64,000 bases of DNA from Vermiculatibacterium agrestimuris (GTDB lineage: Bacteria > Bacillota > Clostridia > Oscillospirales > Oscillospiraceae): positions 1-64,000 of the forward strand of contig NZ_CALPCU010000002.1 of assembly GCF_943193085.1 (NCBI RefSeq). Direction: 5' to 3'. Each line of letters begins with the position of its first letter. The stretch's first letter is position 1. This document shows, one piece after another, positions 17,721 to 26,299 of this stretch. The position numbers were made by a program, and so were the translations under genes. The notes beneath the pieces are model-generated. The model was not told where the DNA came from. It saw only the letters and a list, made by a program, of their open reading frames with translations, and did no database searches.

Positions 17721-18850
17721 CAGAACAGATCCATCCGCTGCTCGGGCCGGGCCAGCCGGGCGGCCAGGGCGGCGGCCTCCGCCCGGGTCACCAGGTCGCC
17801 GGGCCGGAAGGACAGGTTTGCGTCCACCCCGGTGAGGATGCCCTTGACATAGAGTCCGTAGATGGCCTGGGCGCCCTCGTCCCGGCCGGACACGTCCCCC
17901 ACCGCGGCCATCACCCGCACCAGGCTGTTCCGGTCGGGCAGGCTCCGGGCCAGGCTGGTGGCCCCAAAGACCTGGGCCAGCTCCCGGCGGGTGATCTGCC
18001 GCTCATAGTCGTCAAACTGTCCGGCCGTGATGGTGCCGCTGGCCAGGCAGTAGTCCACCGCCTCGATGTACCAGGGGGTGGAGACATGGGCGGTGGTGTG
18101 GAAGGTGTCCCCCTTGAACCGGCTGTCCATGTTGGCCGCCATCTGGAGGGCCTCCGCCACCGTCACCTCCCGGTTCGGCTCAAAGGCGTTGTTCCCTGTG
18201 CCCGACATGATGCCGGTATTATAGGCGATGTCCACCCACATGGAATACCAGTCCCGCCCCCGGACGTCGGTGAAGGCGGGCAGCCGGCCCCGGGTCAGGG
18301 GGAACTGGCTGCCCTCCACCCCCAGGCTCTGGAGAATACCGGGAAGGCGAAACAAGGGCACGATGGTGCGGCTGCCGCCCCCGGCGGTGAGGATCAGGGC
18401 GTCCAGGCCGCCGCTGGTGCCCAGCTCCACATTTTCATAGGTGATGGGGTAGACCTCGTTGGTCTTTTTCCCCTCCTCATTCAGGTAGGGCAGCACGCTC
18501 ACCACCCCCCAGCGGTTTCCCTTCTGGGCGATGTAGAGGCCGAAGCCCGCGGGCATGAGGGTATCGTACTCCGGCGGGATCAGATACGCCCCGTCGGGCC
18601 GGATGACCCCCAGCCGCCCGTTCAGGTTCACCGCCGCCATCCCCAGGGAGAAGGAGACCACGGAGTCATACTGAAGGGGGATGGCCACACTGCCGTCGCC
18701 GCCTGCGAAGCCCCACTTTCCATTCTCCACCGCCTGGGCAAAGCCCTCCTGATAACCGTAGACAGTGACGGCAACGGCCCCCGGCGCCAACCCGGTCAGC
18801 GCCAGGCACAGAGCCAGGGTCAGCGCCGCCAGCCGCTTTTTCCGCTTCAT
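17720..18850 (-). CDS. Secreted protein with WG-type repeats and C-terminal SLH domains
   Basis: 376 residues. A signal peptide (MKRKKRLAALTLALCLALTGLAPGAVA) leads into two or three WG-like repeats (ENGKWGFAGGDGSVAIPLQYDSV, NGRLGVIRPDGAYLIPPEYDTL, GNRWGVVSVLPYLNEEG). SLH-type repeats follow from about residue 205 (YSMWVDIAYNTGIMSGTGNNAFEPNREVTVAEALQMA, ITRRELAQVFG, VTRAEAAALAARLA). It is probably anchored to the wall by the SLH part, with the WG part exposed; ligand unknown. The start overlaps the preceding methyltransferase gene by 4 bases. The ATG at 18850 is preferred because the signal peptide begins there. Confidence 0.82.
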   Translation of the reverse strand: MKRKKRLAALTLALCLALTGLAPGAVAVTVYGYQEGFAQAVENGKWGFAGGDGSVAIPLQYDSVVSFSLGMAAVNLNGRLGVIRPDGAYLIPPEYDTLMPAGFGLYIAQKGNRWGVVSVLPYLNEEGKKTNEVYPITYENVELGTSGGLDALILTAGGGSRTIVPLFRLPGILQSLGVEGSQFPLTRGRLPAFTDVRGRDWYSMWVDIAYNTGIMSGTGNNAFEPNREVTVAEALQMAANMDSRFKGDTFHTTAHVSTPWYIEAVDYCLASGTITAGQFDDYERQITRRELAQVFGATSLARSLPDRNSLVRVMAAVGDVSGRDEGAQAIYGLYVKGILTGVDANLSFRPGDLVTRAEAAALAARLARPEQRMDLF

Positions 18851-19983
18851 TTCCCCTCTCCCCTCCTTCCCAGGTACTGGAACAGGTCGCATTTCAACAT
18901 TCCGTTATAGAGCTTACGTTTTTTGTCCGCCGCTTTTCCGAAGGTGCGCTCAAACTCGGTGTGGGAACTCATCAGGTAGAGGCTCCAGCCGGCGGGCGCC
19001 CTCCGCCAGGCCCTGCCGAAGGCGGCGTAGAGCCCCTCGGCCTCGTGCTTATCGCTCAGCCGCTCCCCATAGGGGGGATTGGTCACCACCCGGCCCGCCG
19101 GCTCCGCGGGGGCAAAGTCGGCGGCGTCGGCCACCTCGAAGCGGACGGCCTCCTCCACTCCCGCTTTGACCGCGTTGCTCCGGGCCAGCTCCACCGCCTG
19201 GGGGTCGATGTCTCCGCCCCAGATATCATAGCTGCCGTGGTATTCCAGATCCATGGCCCGGTCGGCCTCCTCCATCCACAGCCGCGCCGGGGCCCAGGGC
19301 CACTTTTGGGCGGTGAAGGAGCGCTCCAGGCCGGGGGCCCGGTTTTTGGCGATGAGGGCGGCCTCGATGGGAATGGTGCCCGAACCGCAGAAGGGATCCC
19401 GGAAGGGATAGCGCCCCCGGTAGCGGGACAGGAGCACCATCCCCGCCGCCAGGGTCTCCCGCAGAGGGGCCGTCACGCTCATGGCCCGGTAGCCCCGCTT
19501 GTGGAGGCTGGGCCCCGTGGTATCCAGGAAAAGCTCCGCTTCGTCCTTCATGAGCATGATCCGGATCTGATAGACGCTCCCGCTCTCAGGCAGCCGTTCC
19601 AGGCCGTACTTTTCTCCCAGGCGGTCGCCCACCGCCGCCCGGAGCACCGCGCCGCAGCGCTGCTCTGAGGTGAGCCTGGAGTTCAGGCTCCGGCACCGGA
19701 CGGGAAAGGCCCCCTCCCTGGGAATGAAATCCTCCCAGGGCAGCGCGCGGGCTCCGTCATAGAGGGCGTCGAAATCGGGGGCGGGAAAGGAGCCCAGGCG
19801 GAGAAGCACCCGCTCGCCGGTGCGCAGGTTCAGGTTGGCCCGGATCATGGCCTTTGCATCCCCCGTAAAGAACACCCGGCCATTTTCCGCCCGGACATTC
19901 TCCAGCTCCATGCGCCGCAACTCCTCGGCGCACACCCCTTCCAGTCCGAAGAGCGTGGGCACCGAAAAGGTCAGCTTTTCCAT
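18847..19983 (-). CDS. THUMP-domain class I RNA methyltransferase (RlmL/YpsC type)
   Basis: 378 residues. An N-terminal THUMP region (LEGVCAEELRRMELENVRAENGRVFFTGD) binds RNA. The Rossmann-fold methyltransferase holds the SAM motif DPFCGSGTIPIEAALIAKNRAPG and the catalytic NPPYGERL motif of N-methyltransferases acting on exocyclic amines. It probably makes an N2-methylguanosine in 23S rRNA, as RlmL-type enzymes do. First gene of a three-gene operon with 4-base and 1-base overlaps downstream. Confidence 0.9.
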   Translation of the reverse strand: MEKLTFSVPTLFGLEGVCAEELRRMELENVRAENGRVFFTGDAKAMIRANLNLRTGERVLLRLGSFPAPDFDALYDGARALPWEDFIPREGAFPVRCRSLNSRLTSEQRCGAVLRAAVGDRLGEKYGLERLPESGSVYQIRIMLMKDEAELFLDTTGPSLHKRGYRAMSVTAPLRETLAAGMVLLSRYRGRYPFRDPFCGSGTIPIEAALIAKNRAPGLERSFTAQKWPWAPARLWMEEADRAMDLEYHGSYDIWGGDIDPQAVELARSNAVKAGVEEAVRFEVADAADFAPAEPAGRVVTNPPYGERLSDKHEAEGLYAAFGRAWRRAPAGWSLYLMSSHTEFERTFGKAADKKRKLYNGMLKCDLFQYLGRRGEGK

Positions 19984-20036
19984 CTGTCTCCCCCCTCCGT
20001 TTTCACTAAGACCCCAGTTTAATTTAGGATAGATAT

Positions 20037-20065
20037 ATTATACCTGTTTTCGACGGTTTTGGCAA
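20037..20065 (-). promoter_or_regulatory. Sigma-A promoter of the RNA methyltransferase operon
   Basis: Minus-strand TTGCCA and TATAAT with a 17-base spacer, about 55 bases before the start at 19983. Confidence 0.7.
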
Positions 20066-20147
20066 CCTCTATCCACCTCCTCCGCCGGGCAAAAAAGTGT
20101 CCGCCTGCCCCCTTTCAAAATATTGTTAAAAAAATAACGTTAAATAA

Positions 20148-20176
20148 TTGACAATATTGACGGGAGGGTGTATAAT
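20148..20176 (+). promoter_or_regulatory. Consensus sigma-A promoter of the NfeD-stomatin operon
   Basis: TTGACA and TATAAT, both perfect, with a 17-base spacer. A second TTGACG overlaps at 20157. Strong constitutive expression is expected. Confidence 0.9.
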
Positions 20177-20222
20177 AAAATTGTACCAAGGGAACCCCTG
20201 GTCATATCCAATAAAGGAGCTG

Positions 20223-20678
20223 ATGAAAATGCCCTGGCTTCCCAGCGTCGTCTGGCTCATCCTGCTCATCCTCTTCGCCCTGGTGGAGGCCGCCACTGTG
20301 GGCCTTGTGTCGGTGTGGTTTGCCGCCGGAGCCCTGGCCGCTCTGCTCGCCACCTTCTTCACCGCCAACATCTGGCTCCAGATCGGCCTGTTCGCCCTGG
20401 TCTCCGCCGTGGCGCTGGTGCTTCTGCGGCCGCTGTCCAAAAAGTACGTCAGCCCCAAGGCCGTGGCCACCAACGCCGACCGGGTCCTGGGCCGGGAGGC
20501 GGTAGTCACCGAGGAGATCGACAACCTCACCGCCGCCGGCGCGGTGAAAGTCCTGGGCACGGAGTGGACGGCCCGCTCCACCACAGGGCAGGCCATCCCC
20601 GCCGGCGAGACCGTGCTCGTTGACCGTATCGAGGGGGTCAAGCTCTTCGTCACCCCCGTCCAGACTGGAAAGGAGTAA
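20223..20678 (+). CDS. NfeD-like membrane protein
   Basis: About 151 residues. Two or three hydrophobic segments (residues 6-60) are followed by a soluble OB-fold NfeD domain (VLGREAVVTEEIDNLTAAGAVKVLGTEWTARSTTGQAIPAGETVLVDRIEGVKLFVTP). Short NfeD proteins work with SPFH/stomatin scaffolds encoded next to them, as here, 5 bases apart. AAAGGAG precedes two possible starts, ATG 20223 and ATG 20229. Role: membrane microdomain or membrane-protein quality control, inferred from the pair. Confidence 0.88.
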   Translation: MKMPWLPSVVWLILLILFALVEAATVGLVSVWFAAGALAALLATFFTANIWLQIGLFALVSAVALVLLRPLSKKYVSPKAVATNADRVLGREAVVTEEIDNLTAAGAVKVLGTEWTARSTTGQAIPAGETVLVDRIEGVKLFVTPVQTGKE

Positions 20679-20683
20679 TCATC

Positions 20684-21631
20684 ATGCCGCTTTACGCAAA
20701 GATCATTCTGGCCATCCTGGCCGTCCTGGTCGTCCTCCTGCTGGCGCTGAACTTTAAGATCGTCCAGCAGTCCCGGGCCTACGTCATCACCCGTCTGGGC
20801 GGGTTCCACACCATCTGGAACCAAGGCCCCCACTTCAAAGTCCCCTTCATCGACCGCATCGTGAAGGTGGTCTCCCTGAAGGAGCAGGTGGTGGACTTCG
20901 CCCCCCAGCCCGTCATCACCAAGGACAACGTCACCATGCAGATCGACACGGTGCTCTACTTCGCCATCACCGATCCCAAGCTCTACACCTACGGCGTGGA
21001 GCACCCCATGTCCGCCATTGAGAACCTGACCGCCACCACCCTGCGCAACATCATCGGCGAGCTGGAGCTGGATCAGACCCTCACCAGCCGGGACATCATC
21101 AACTCCAAGATGCGCTCCCTGCTGGATGAGGCCACCGACCCCTGGGGCATCAAGGTCAACCGGGTAGAGCTGAAGAACATCATCCCGCCCCGGGAGATCC
21201 AGGACGCCATGGAAAAGCAGATGAAAGCGGAACGGGAGCGCCGGGAGTCCATCCTTCAGGCCGAGGGCACCAAGCAGAGCCAGATCCTGGTGGCCGAGGG
21301 CGAGAAGCAGTCCGCCATTCTGAAGGCCGAGGCCGCCAAGGAGGCCGCCATCAAGCGGGCTGAGGGCGAGAAGGAGGCCCGCATCATGGCCGCCGAGGCG
21401 GAGGCCCAGGCCATCCTCCAGGTGCAGCAGGCCACCGCCCAGGCCCTGAAGCTGCTCAACGAGGCCGCCCCCACCGACCAGGTGGTGAAGCTCAAGGCCC
21501 TGGAGGCGTTCCAGAAGGCCGCCGACGGCAAGGCCACCAAGCTCATCATCCCCAGCGAGATCCAGGGCCTGGCCGGTCTGGCCGCCAGCGCCAAGGAGGT
21601 CTTCACCGAGGATCCCAAGGAAAAGCCATGA
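20684..21631 (+). CDS. SPFH/stomatin-like membrane scaffold protein
   Basis: 315 residues. An N-terminal membrane anchor (AKIILAILAVLVVLLLALNF) and an SPFH/band-7 domain (VQQSRAYVITRLGGFHTIWNQGPHFKVPFIDRIVKVVSLKEQVVDF) are followed by a long Ala/Glu/Lys coiled coil (about 170-260, AEGEKQSAILKAEAAKEAAIKRAEGEKEARIMAAEAEAQA). It resembles QmcA and bacterial stomatins that oligomerise under the membrane. Paired with the NfeD gene in one transcript. Confidence 0.93.
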   Translation: MPLYAKIILAILAVLVVLLLALNFKIVQQSRAYVITRLGGFHTIWNQGPHFKVPFIDRIVKVVSLKEQVVDFAPQPVITKDNVTMQIDTVLYFAITDPKLYTYGVEHPMSAIENLTATTLRNIIGELELDQTLTSRDIINSKMRSLLDEATDPWGIKVNRVELKNIIPPREIQDAMEKQMKAERERRESILQAEGTKQSQILVAEGEKQSAILKAEAAKEAAIKRAEGEKEARIMAAEAEAQAILQVQQATAQALKLLNEAAPTDQVVKLKALEAFQKAADGKATKLIIPSEIQGLAGLAASAKEVFTEDPKEKP

Positions 21632-21639
21632 CCCTATCG

Positions 21640-21668
21640 CCCCGCCCAGACAAAACTGGGCGGGGCTT
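21640..21668 (+). terminator. Terminator of the NfeD-stomatin operon
   Basis: Stem CCCCGCCCAG / CTGGGCGGGG with a 6-base loop, followed by CTTTCTCTT. Confidence 0.75.
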
Positions 21669-21711
21669 TCTCTTAATTGAGCACAATTTAGATGAAGACG
21701 CCATTCATATG

Positions 21712-21740
21712 TTGACACCATATCATTTCCTTGTTATACT
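21712..21740 (+). promoter_or_regulatory. Sigma-A promoter of the flavoprotein reductase gene
   Basis: TTGACA and TATACT with a 17-base spacer, about 70 bases upstream of the ATG. Confidence 0.85.
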
Positions 21741-21747
21741 CGTAACA

Positions 21748-21774
21748 ATATGGCCCCAAACTTTGGAGCCATAT
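21748..21774. promoter_or_regulatory. Large palindrome at the transcription start of the flavoprotein gene
   Basis: Near-perfect 27-base palindrome with ATATGGC at one end, GCCATAT at the other and CCAAA/TTTGG inside; one mismatched pair and a single central base. It begins 8 bases past the -10, so it can be a repressor operator or a 5' mRNA hairpin. No T-run follows, so it is not an ordinary terminator. Confidence 0.6.
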
Positions 21775-21810
21775 TTCCAACCCACTACCGTTTAAAAAGG
21801 AAGGTATGAA

Positions 21811-23634
21811 ATGAGAAGTAAAAAGCTAATTTCCGTCGGCCTGGCGCTGGCAATGGTTCTCGGCCTGGCGTCCTGCGGAGGCAGCAAGGATCCCGCCCCC
21901 AACGCGCCCGACAGCCAGTGGGCTGACGGCACCTATACCAGCAGCGCCAACGGCATGAACGGCGCCGTAAAGGTCTCCGTCACCGTAGAGGGCGGCAAGA
22001 TCACCAAGGTAGACGTGGTGGATCATCAGGAGACGGCGGGTATTTCCGATCCCGCTCTGGAGCAGATCCCCGCCGCCATTGTAGAGGCCCAGTCCACCGA
22101 GGTGGATGTGGTCTCCGGCGCCACTATGACCTCCAACGCCATTATTGAAGCCGCCAAGAAGGCTCTGAGCGGCGAGGGCGAGGATGAGGTCGGTGCTCTG
22201 GAGCTGACCGTGGAGCCAGACGTGATCGTGGTAGGCGCCGGCATGGCCGGCCTGACCGCCGCGGTGCGCGCCTCTGAGCTGGGCGCTAAGGTACTGGTTC
22301 TGGAGCAGAACTTCCGGGTGGGCGGCTCTGCCAACACCGCCGGCGGCTCTATCTCCGGCGCAGGCTACGAGATCCAGAAGGCCGCCGGCATCGAGGACAG
22401 CCCCGAGGCTTTTTATGACGATTTTGTCAATATGGGCGGCGGCGAGCAGAACTTGAACCCTGAGGTTGCTCACGTCCACGCCCAGAAGGCCGGTGAGGCC
22501 ATCGACTGGCTGAAGGACTATGTGGGCGTGGAATTTGGCGACACCGTGGACAGCGGCGGATACCTGACCATGAACACCTTCCGCGTGACCTATACTGCCG
22601 GCGGCGCTTCCTCCGGCGGCGGCCTGTACTTTATCAACGCCCTGTCCGCCAAGCTGGACGAGGCCATTGCCGCGGGCAGCGCTCAGCTGTGCCTGAACAC
22701 CATGGTAGACGATGTTGTCCTCAACGACAAGGGCGACATCTGCGGCGTAAAGGTGGGCGAGCAGGTCATCAACGCTCCCTCCGTGGTCATCGCCACCGGC
22801 GGCTACGGATACAGCGAGAAGTGGCTGAAGGAGTATAACTTCACCAACATCACCTCCAACGACCCTGTCACCGCCATCGGTAGCGGCTTTGACTTCGCCC
22901 GGACCGCTGGGGCCGCCTTTGACAACATGGACTACTGCTCCTGCTACGGTGGTTCTGTGCCCGTCAGCGGTTTCCAGGCTTCCCTGCGCTGCAACATCAA
23001 CTATAACGGCGCCATCTGGGTCAACACCGCCGGCGACCGGGTCTTCAACGAGCCGGCGGCTACCTCCATGGATAAGCGGACCGTGTGGCGTACCACCGAC
23101 CAGAACACCATCTATGTAGTCCTCACCAAGGATATGATCTCTGACGACGCCGCTCTGTTTACCGGTATGATGAGCAACTCCGCCGGATTCACCAACGAGG
23201 AGAAGATCGCCGAGCTCATCGAGCAGGGCTATATGTTCGAGGCCGACTCCATTGAGGCTCTGGCCGAAAAGATCGGCGCCGCCAACCTGCCCGCCACCGT
23301 GGCGCAGTACAACACCGACTGCGCCGCCGGCAAGGACAGCGTCTTTGGCCGCACCGATAACCTGCTGCCCCTGGAGGGTGATACCACCTACTACGCCGTT
23401 CTGACCTGGCCCTACCTGATGATGACCGCCGGCGGTCCCCGGATCAACGGCGACGCTCAGCTGGTTCGTGAGGACGGCTCCGTGGTGGGTGGCGCTTACC
23501 TGGCCGGCGAACTCATCGGCTCTGCCAACATTGCCGGTCACAACACCATCGGCGGCATTGGCCACGGCATGTGCGCCACCTGGGGCCGGATCGCTGCTGA
23601 GAACGCCTGCAAAAACGCCGGCGTAACCAAGTAA
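21811..23634 (+). CDS. Extracytoplasmic FMN/FAD fumarate reductase-like lipoprotein
   Basis: 607 residues. The lipoprotein signal MRSKKLISVGLALAMVLGLASCGG has its lipobox Cys at about residue 22. An FMN_bind domain follows (about 35-118) with VSGATMTS, the SGAT motif where ApbE-type transferases attach FMN covalently to Thr. A fumarate reductase/succinate dehydrogenase flavoprotein domain follows (about 135-605): DVIVVGAGMAGLTAAVRASELGAKVLVLEQ binds FAD, and GGPRINGDAQLV and GHNTIGGIGHGMCATWGRIAAE complete the fold. Such reductases use fumarate, urocanate, cinnamates or similar enoates as terminal electron acceptors outside the cell; the acceptor here cannot be read. Single gene with a strong promoter and a palindrome in its leader. 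No apbE or membrane electron donor is nearby. Confidence 0.9.
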   Translation: MRSKKLISVGLALAMVLGLASCGGSKDPAPNAPDSQWADGTYTSSANGMNGAVKVSVTVEGGKITKVDVVDHQETAGISDPALEQIPAAIVEAQSTEVDVVSGATMTSNAIIEAAKKALSGEGEDEVGALELTVEPDVIVVGAGMAGLTAAVRASELGAKVLVLEQNFRVGGSANTAGGSISGAGYEIQKAAGIEDSPEAFYDDFVNMGGGEQNLNPEVAHVHAQKAGEAIDWLKDYVGVEFGDTVDSGGYLTMNTFRVTYTAGGASSGGGLYFINALSAKLDEAIAAGSAQLCLNTMVDDVVLNDKGDICGVKVGEQVINAPSVVIATGGYGYSEKWLKEYNFTNITSNDPVTAIGSGFDFARTAGAAFDNMDYCSCYGGSVPVSGFQASLRCNINYNGAIWVNTAGDRVFNEPAATSMDKRTVWRTTDQNTIYVVLTKDMISDDAALFTGMMSNSAGFTNEEKIAELIEQGYMFEADSIEALAEKIGAANLPATVAQYNTDCAAGKDSVFGRTDNLLPLEGDTTYYAVLTWPYLMMTAGGPRINGDAQLVREDGSVVGGAYLAGELIGSANIAGHNTIGGIGHGMCATWGRIAAENACKNAGVTK

Positions 23635-23665
23635 GTTCCCCCCTCTTAAAGTCCGACTGTAAACG

Positions 23666-23697
23666 AAGGATCCCGGTTTCCGGGATCCTTCCTTTTT
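23666..23697 (+). terminator. Terminator of the flavoprotein gene
   Basis: Stem AAGGATCCCGG / CCGGGATCCTT with a TTT loop, then CCTTTTT. Confidence 0.85.
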
Positions 23698-23733
23698 CTG
23701 TCCCAGGGCGTGGAGCCCAGGCACCGGAAGCTC

Positions 23734-23762
23734 TTGTTTTTTCCCTTTCTTTGTGCTATCAT
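23734..23762 (+). promoter_or_regulatory. Sigma-A promoter of gdpP-rplI
   Basis: TTGTTT and TATCAT with a 17-base spacer and an extended -10 TG. Confidence 0.65.
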
Positions 23763-23813
23763 GCTGTTATCTGTATCTATGCCGTTCTCCCTCTCATTAA
23801 GGAGGCGTCTGAC

Positions 23814-25820
23814 TTGCATAAAAAGAGCCTGTCTCATCTGTTGGAGCCCAGCTTCCGGCTTTACTTCATCTGCCTGGCCGCCTTCGCCCTGGCCACCGCC
23901 CTGGCGGGCCATTACGGCCTGGCCATGGCCGAGGCCGCCATCGTGCTGGTGCTCCTCCTCTACTTCCGGGGCCGCAGCGACGCCCGGAGGAAGGAGATCC
24001 TGGGCTACATCGAGAATATCACCTACAACATGGACGTGGTCGCCAAGGACACCATGGTCAACGCCCCCCTGCCTATGGTCATCTTCCGGCCGGAGACCGA
24101 GGAAGTCATTTGGTCCAATGACCGCTTCCTCCAGATCACCGGGGAGCGGGATCACCTCTTCGACCGAAAGATCACCGAGGCGGCCCCCGGCTTTAACACC
24201 CGCTGGCTCATGGAGGGCAAGACCCAGTGTCCCAGCGAGGTCTTCCTGGATGGGCGGCGGTTCCTGGTCTTCGGCCACCTGGTGCGCACCGACGACAAAA
24301 ACGCCCGCAGCTATCTGGCCACCACCTACTGGGTGGACGTCACTGACTTCTCCCAGATCCGCGACCAGTTTTACGAGACCCGGCCCGTGCTGGCCATCCT
24401 CAACCTGGACAACTACGAGGAGCTGTTCAAGGGGGTCAGCGACAATGTGAAGGCGGCAATGCTCTCCGACATCAACCGCTGTCTGGACGCTTGGTGCGCC
24501 CCCACCGAGGGCCTTCTGTGCCGGTACGACCGGGATCACTACCTGCTCATCTTCGACGAGCGGTTCCTCCCCAGCTTTGTCGAGAAGAAGTTCGACATTC
24601 TCGATCAAGTCCACGAGGTAGTCAACCCCAACGGGCTGCCCTCCACGCTCTCCATCGGCGTGGGACGGGACGCGGAAACTTACGCCGACCTGTTCCAGTT
24701 CGCCTCCCTTTCCCTGGAAATGGCTCTGAGCCGCGGCGGCGACCAGGCGGTGGTGAAAAACCGGTTTAATTTTGAGTTCTACGGCGGCAAGCGGGCCAGC
24801 GACACGGAAAAACACACCAAGGTGAAAAGCCGGGTCATGGCCAACGCCATCAGCGAGCTGGTGGGGGACGCCTCCCAGGTGTTCATCATGGGCCATAAGT
24901 TCCCCGACCTGGACTGCATCGGCCCCACCGCCGGCCTTATGGCCGTGGCCCGGAAGCGGGGCGTCACCGCCCACATCCTGCGGGACAGCGACGCCAATCC
25001 TGCCGAGCAGCTTGTGGAGGAGCTGTGCGCGCTGCCGGAATATGAGGGGGTCTTTCTCTCCCCCGCCGACGCCATGGTCATGGCCGACGCAAACTCCCTG
25101 CTTATCGTAGTGGACACCAACCGGCCTGAGCAGGTGCTCTCCCAGGAGTTTTTGGAGTCGGTGAACAAAGTGGCTGTCATCGACCACCACCGCCGGGCCG
25201 CCAGCTACATCGAGGGGGCCGCCCTCAATTTCCACGATCCCGCCGCCTCCTCCGCCTCGGAGCTGGTGGTGGAGCTTCTGCAGTACATCCTGGAGCCCCG
25301 GGATCTCCTCCAGCGGGAGGCCGAGGCCCTGATGGCGGGCATCGTGCTGGACAGCAAGAACTTCACCACCCGCACCGGCTCCCGCACCTTCGAGGCGGCG
25401 GCCTTCCTGCGCCGGGCGGGAGCAGACACCACCGAGGTGCGCCGCTTCTTCAAGTCCGATCTGAAGCAGACCACCGTCCGCTATGAGATCATGAAGGAGG
25501 CCCGGATGTACCGGGAGACCTTGGCCATCTCCGCCATGGATCACCCGGTAGACCGCATCGCCGCGGCCCAGGCCGCCGACGAGCTGCTCACCCTCTCCGG
25601 CGTCACCGCCTCCTTCGTCCTCTTCCCCGGCGCCGACGGCCGGGTGATCCTCTCAGCCCGGAGCGTGGGGGACTTCAATGTCCAGGTGATCCTGGAGGCC
25701 CTGGGCGGCGGCGGCAACGCCGCCGTGGCGGGGGCGCAGATCTCCGGCAAAACCCTGGACGCTGTCAGGGCCGAGCTTCTGGCGGCCATCGACAAATATT
25801 GTGAGGACAACGAGACATAA
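23814..25820 (+). CDS. gdpP: Cyclic-di-AMP phosphodiesterase GdpP/YybT
   Basis: Membrane-bound DHH/DHHA1 phosphodiesterase of 668 residues that hydrolyses c-di-AMP. Two N-terminal membrane segments (about 12-48) lead to a degenerate PAS domain (IENITYNMDVVAKDTMVNAPLPMVIF), a degenerate GGDEF domain with RYDRDHY in place of the GGDEF loop (about 175-305), then the DHH domain with GHKFPDLDCIG and VIDHHRRA and the DHHA1 domain with GGGGNAAVAGAQI. The start is a TTG at 23814 with AAGGAGG 9 bases upstream; no ATG fits as well. It precedes rplI by 31 bases, the usual Firmicute order. Confidence 0.94.
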   Translation: MHKKSLSHLLEPSFRLYFICLAAFALATALAGHYGLAMAEAAIVLVLLLYFRGRSDARRKEILGYIENITYNMDVVAKDTMVNAPLPMVIFRPETEEVIWSNDRFLQITGERDHLFDRKITEAAPGFNTRWLMEGKTQCPSEVFLDGRRFLVFGHLVRTDDKNARSYLATTYWVDVTDFSQIRDQFYETRPVLAILNLDNYEELFKGVSDNVKAAMLSDINRCLDAWCAPTEGLLCRYDRDHYLLIFDERFLPSFVEKKFDILDQVHEVVNPNGLPSTLSIGVGRDAETYADLFQFASLSLEMALSRGGDQAVVKNRFNFEFYGGKRASDTEKHTKVKSRVMANAISELVGDASQVFIMGHKFPDLDCIGPTAGLMAVARKRGVTAHILRDSDANPAEQLVEELCALPEYEGVFLSPADAMVMADANSLLIVVDTNRPEQVLSQEFLESVNKVAVIDHHRRAASYIEGAALNFHDPAASSASELVVELLQYILEPRDLLQREAEALMAGIVLDSKNFTTRTGSRTFEAAAFLRRAGADTTEVRRFFKSDLKQTTVRYEIMKEARMYRETLAISAMDHPVDRIAAAQAADELLTLSGVTASFVLFPGADGRVILSARSVGDFNVQVILEALGGGGNAAVAGAQISGKTLDAVRAELLAAIDKYCEDNET

Positions 25821-25851
25821 GGTCGACCACATACAGAAAGGATGTTTTGAC

Positions 25852-26298
25852 ATGAAAGTCATTCTTCAGCAGGACGTGAAGGGCCAGGGTAAGAAGGGCC
25901 AGATGGTGGAGGTCAGCGACGGCTATGCCCGCAACTTCCTTCTGCCCAAAAAGCTGGCGGTGGCCGCCACCGCCGAGAACGTGAACACCATGCGCCAGCA
26001 GGAGAAGGCCCGGCTGGCCCAGGAGGCCGCTGAGCGGGCCGCCGCCATGGAGATCGTGGAACAGCTCAAGGGCTGCATGGTCAAGATCTCCGCCAAGGCG
26101 GGCAATGGGGGCAAGCTCTTCGGCTCTGTGACCTCCAAGGAGGTCTCCGAGGCCCTGAAGGCCCAGTTCGGCGTGGACATCGCCAAGACCAAGATCGTCC
26201 TGCCGGAGCCTATCAAGTCCTTCGGCACCTATCAGCTCAAGTGCAAGCTGGGCTATGAGATCAGCGGCACGGTAAACGTAGTGGTGTCCGAAGCGTAA
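25852..26298 (+). CDS. rplI: 50S ribosomal protein L9
   Basis: 148 residues, normal length. The N-terminal rRNA-binding domain MKVILQQDVKGQGKKGQMVEVSDGYARNFLLPKKLAV is the L9 signature; a long connecting helix (about 40-75) and a C-terminal domain with GSVTSKEVSEALKAQFGVDIAKTKI follow. The gdpP-rplI-dnaB order is the standard Firmicute one, here interrupted only by a repeat element between rplI and dnaB. Confidence 0.97.
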   Translation: MKVILQQDVKGQGKKGQMVEVSDGYARNFLLPKKLAVAATAENVNTMRQQEKARLAQEAAERAAAMEIVEQLKGCMVKISAKAGNGGKLFGSVTSKEVSEALKAQFGVDIAKTKIVLPEPIKSFGTYQLKCKLGYEISGTVNVVVSEA

Positions 26299-26299
26299 A

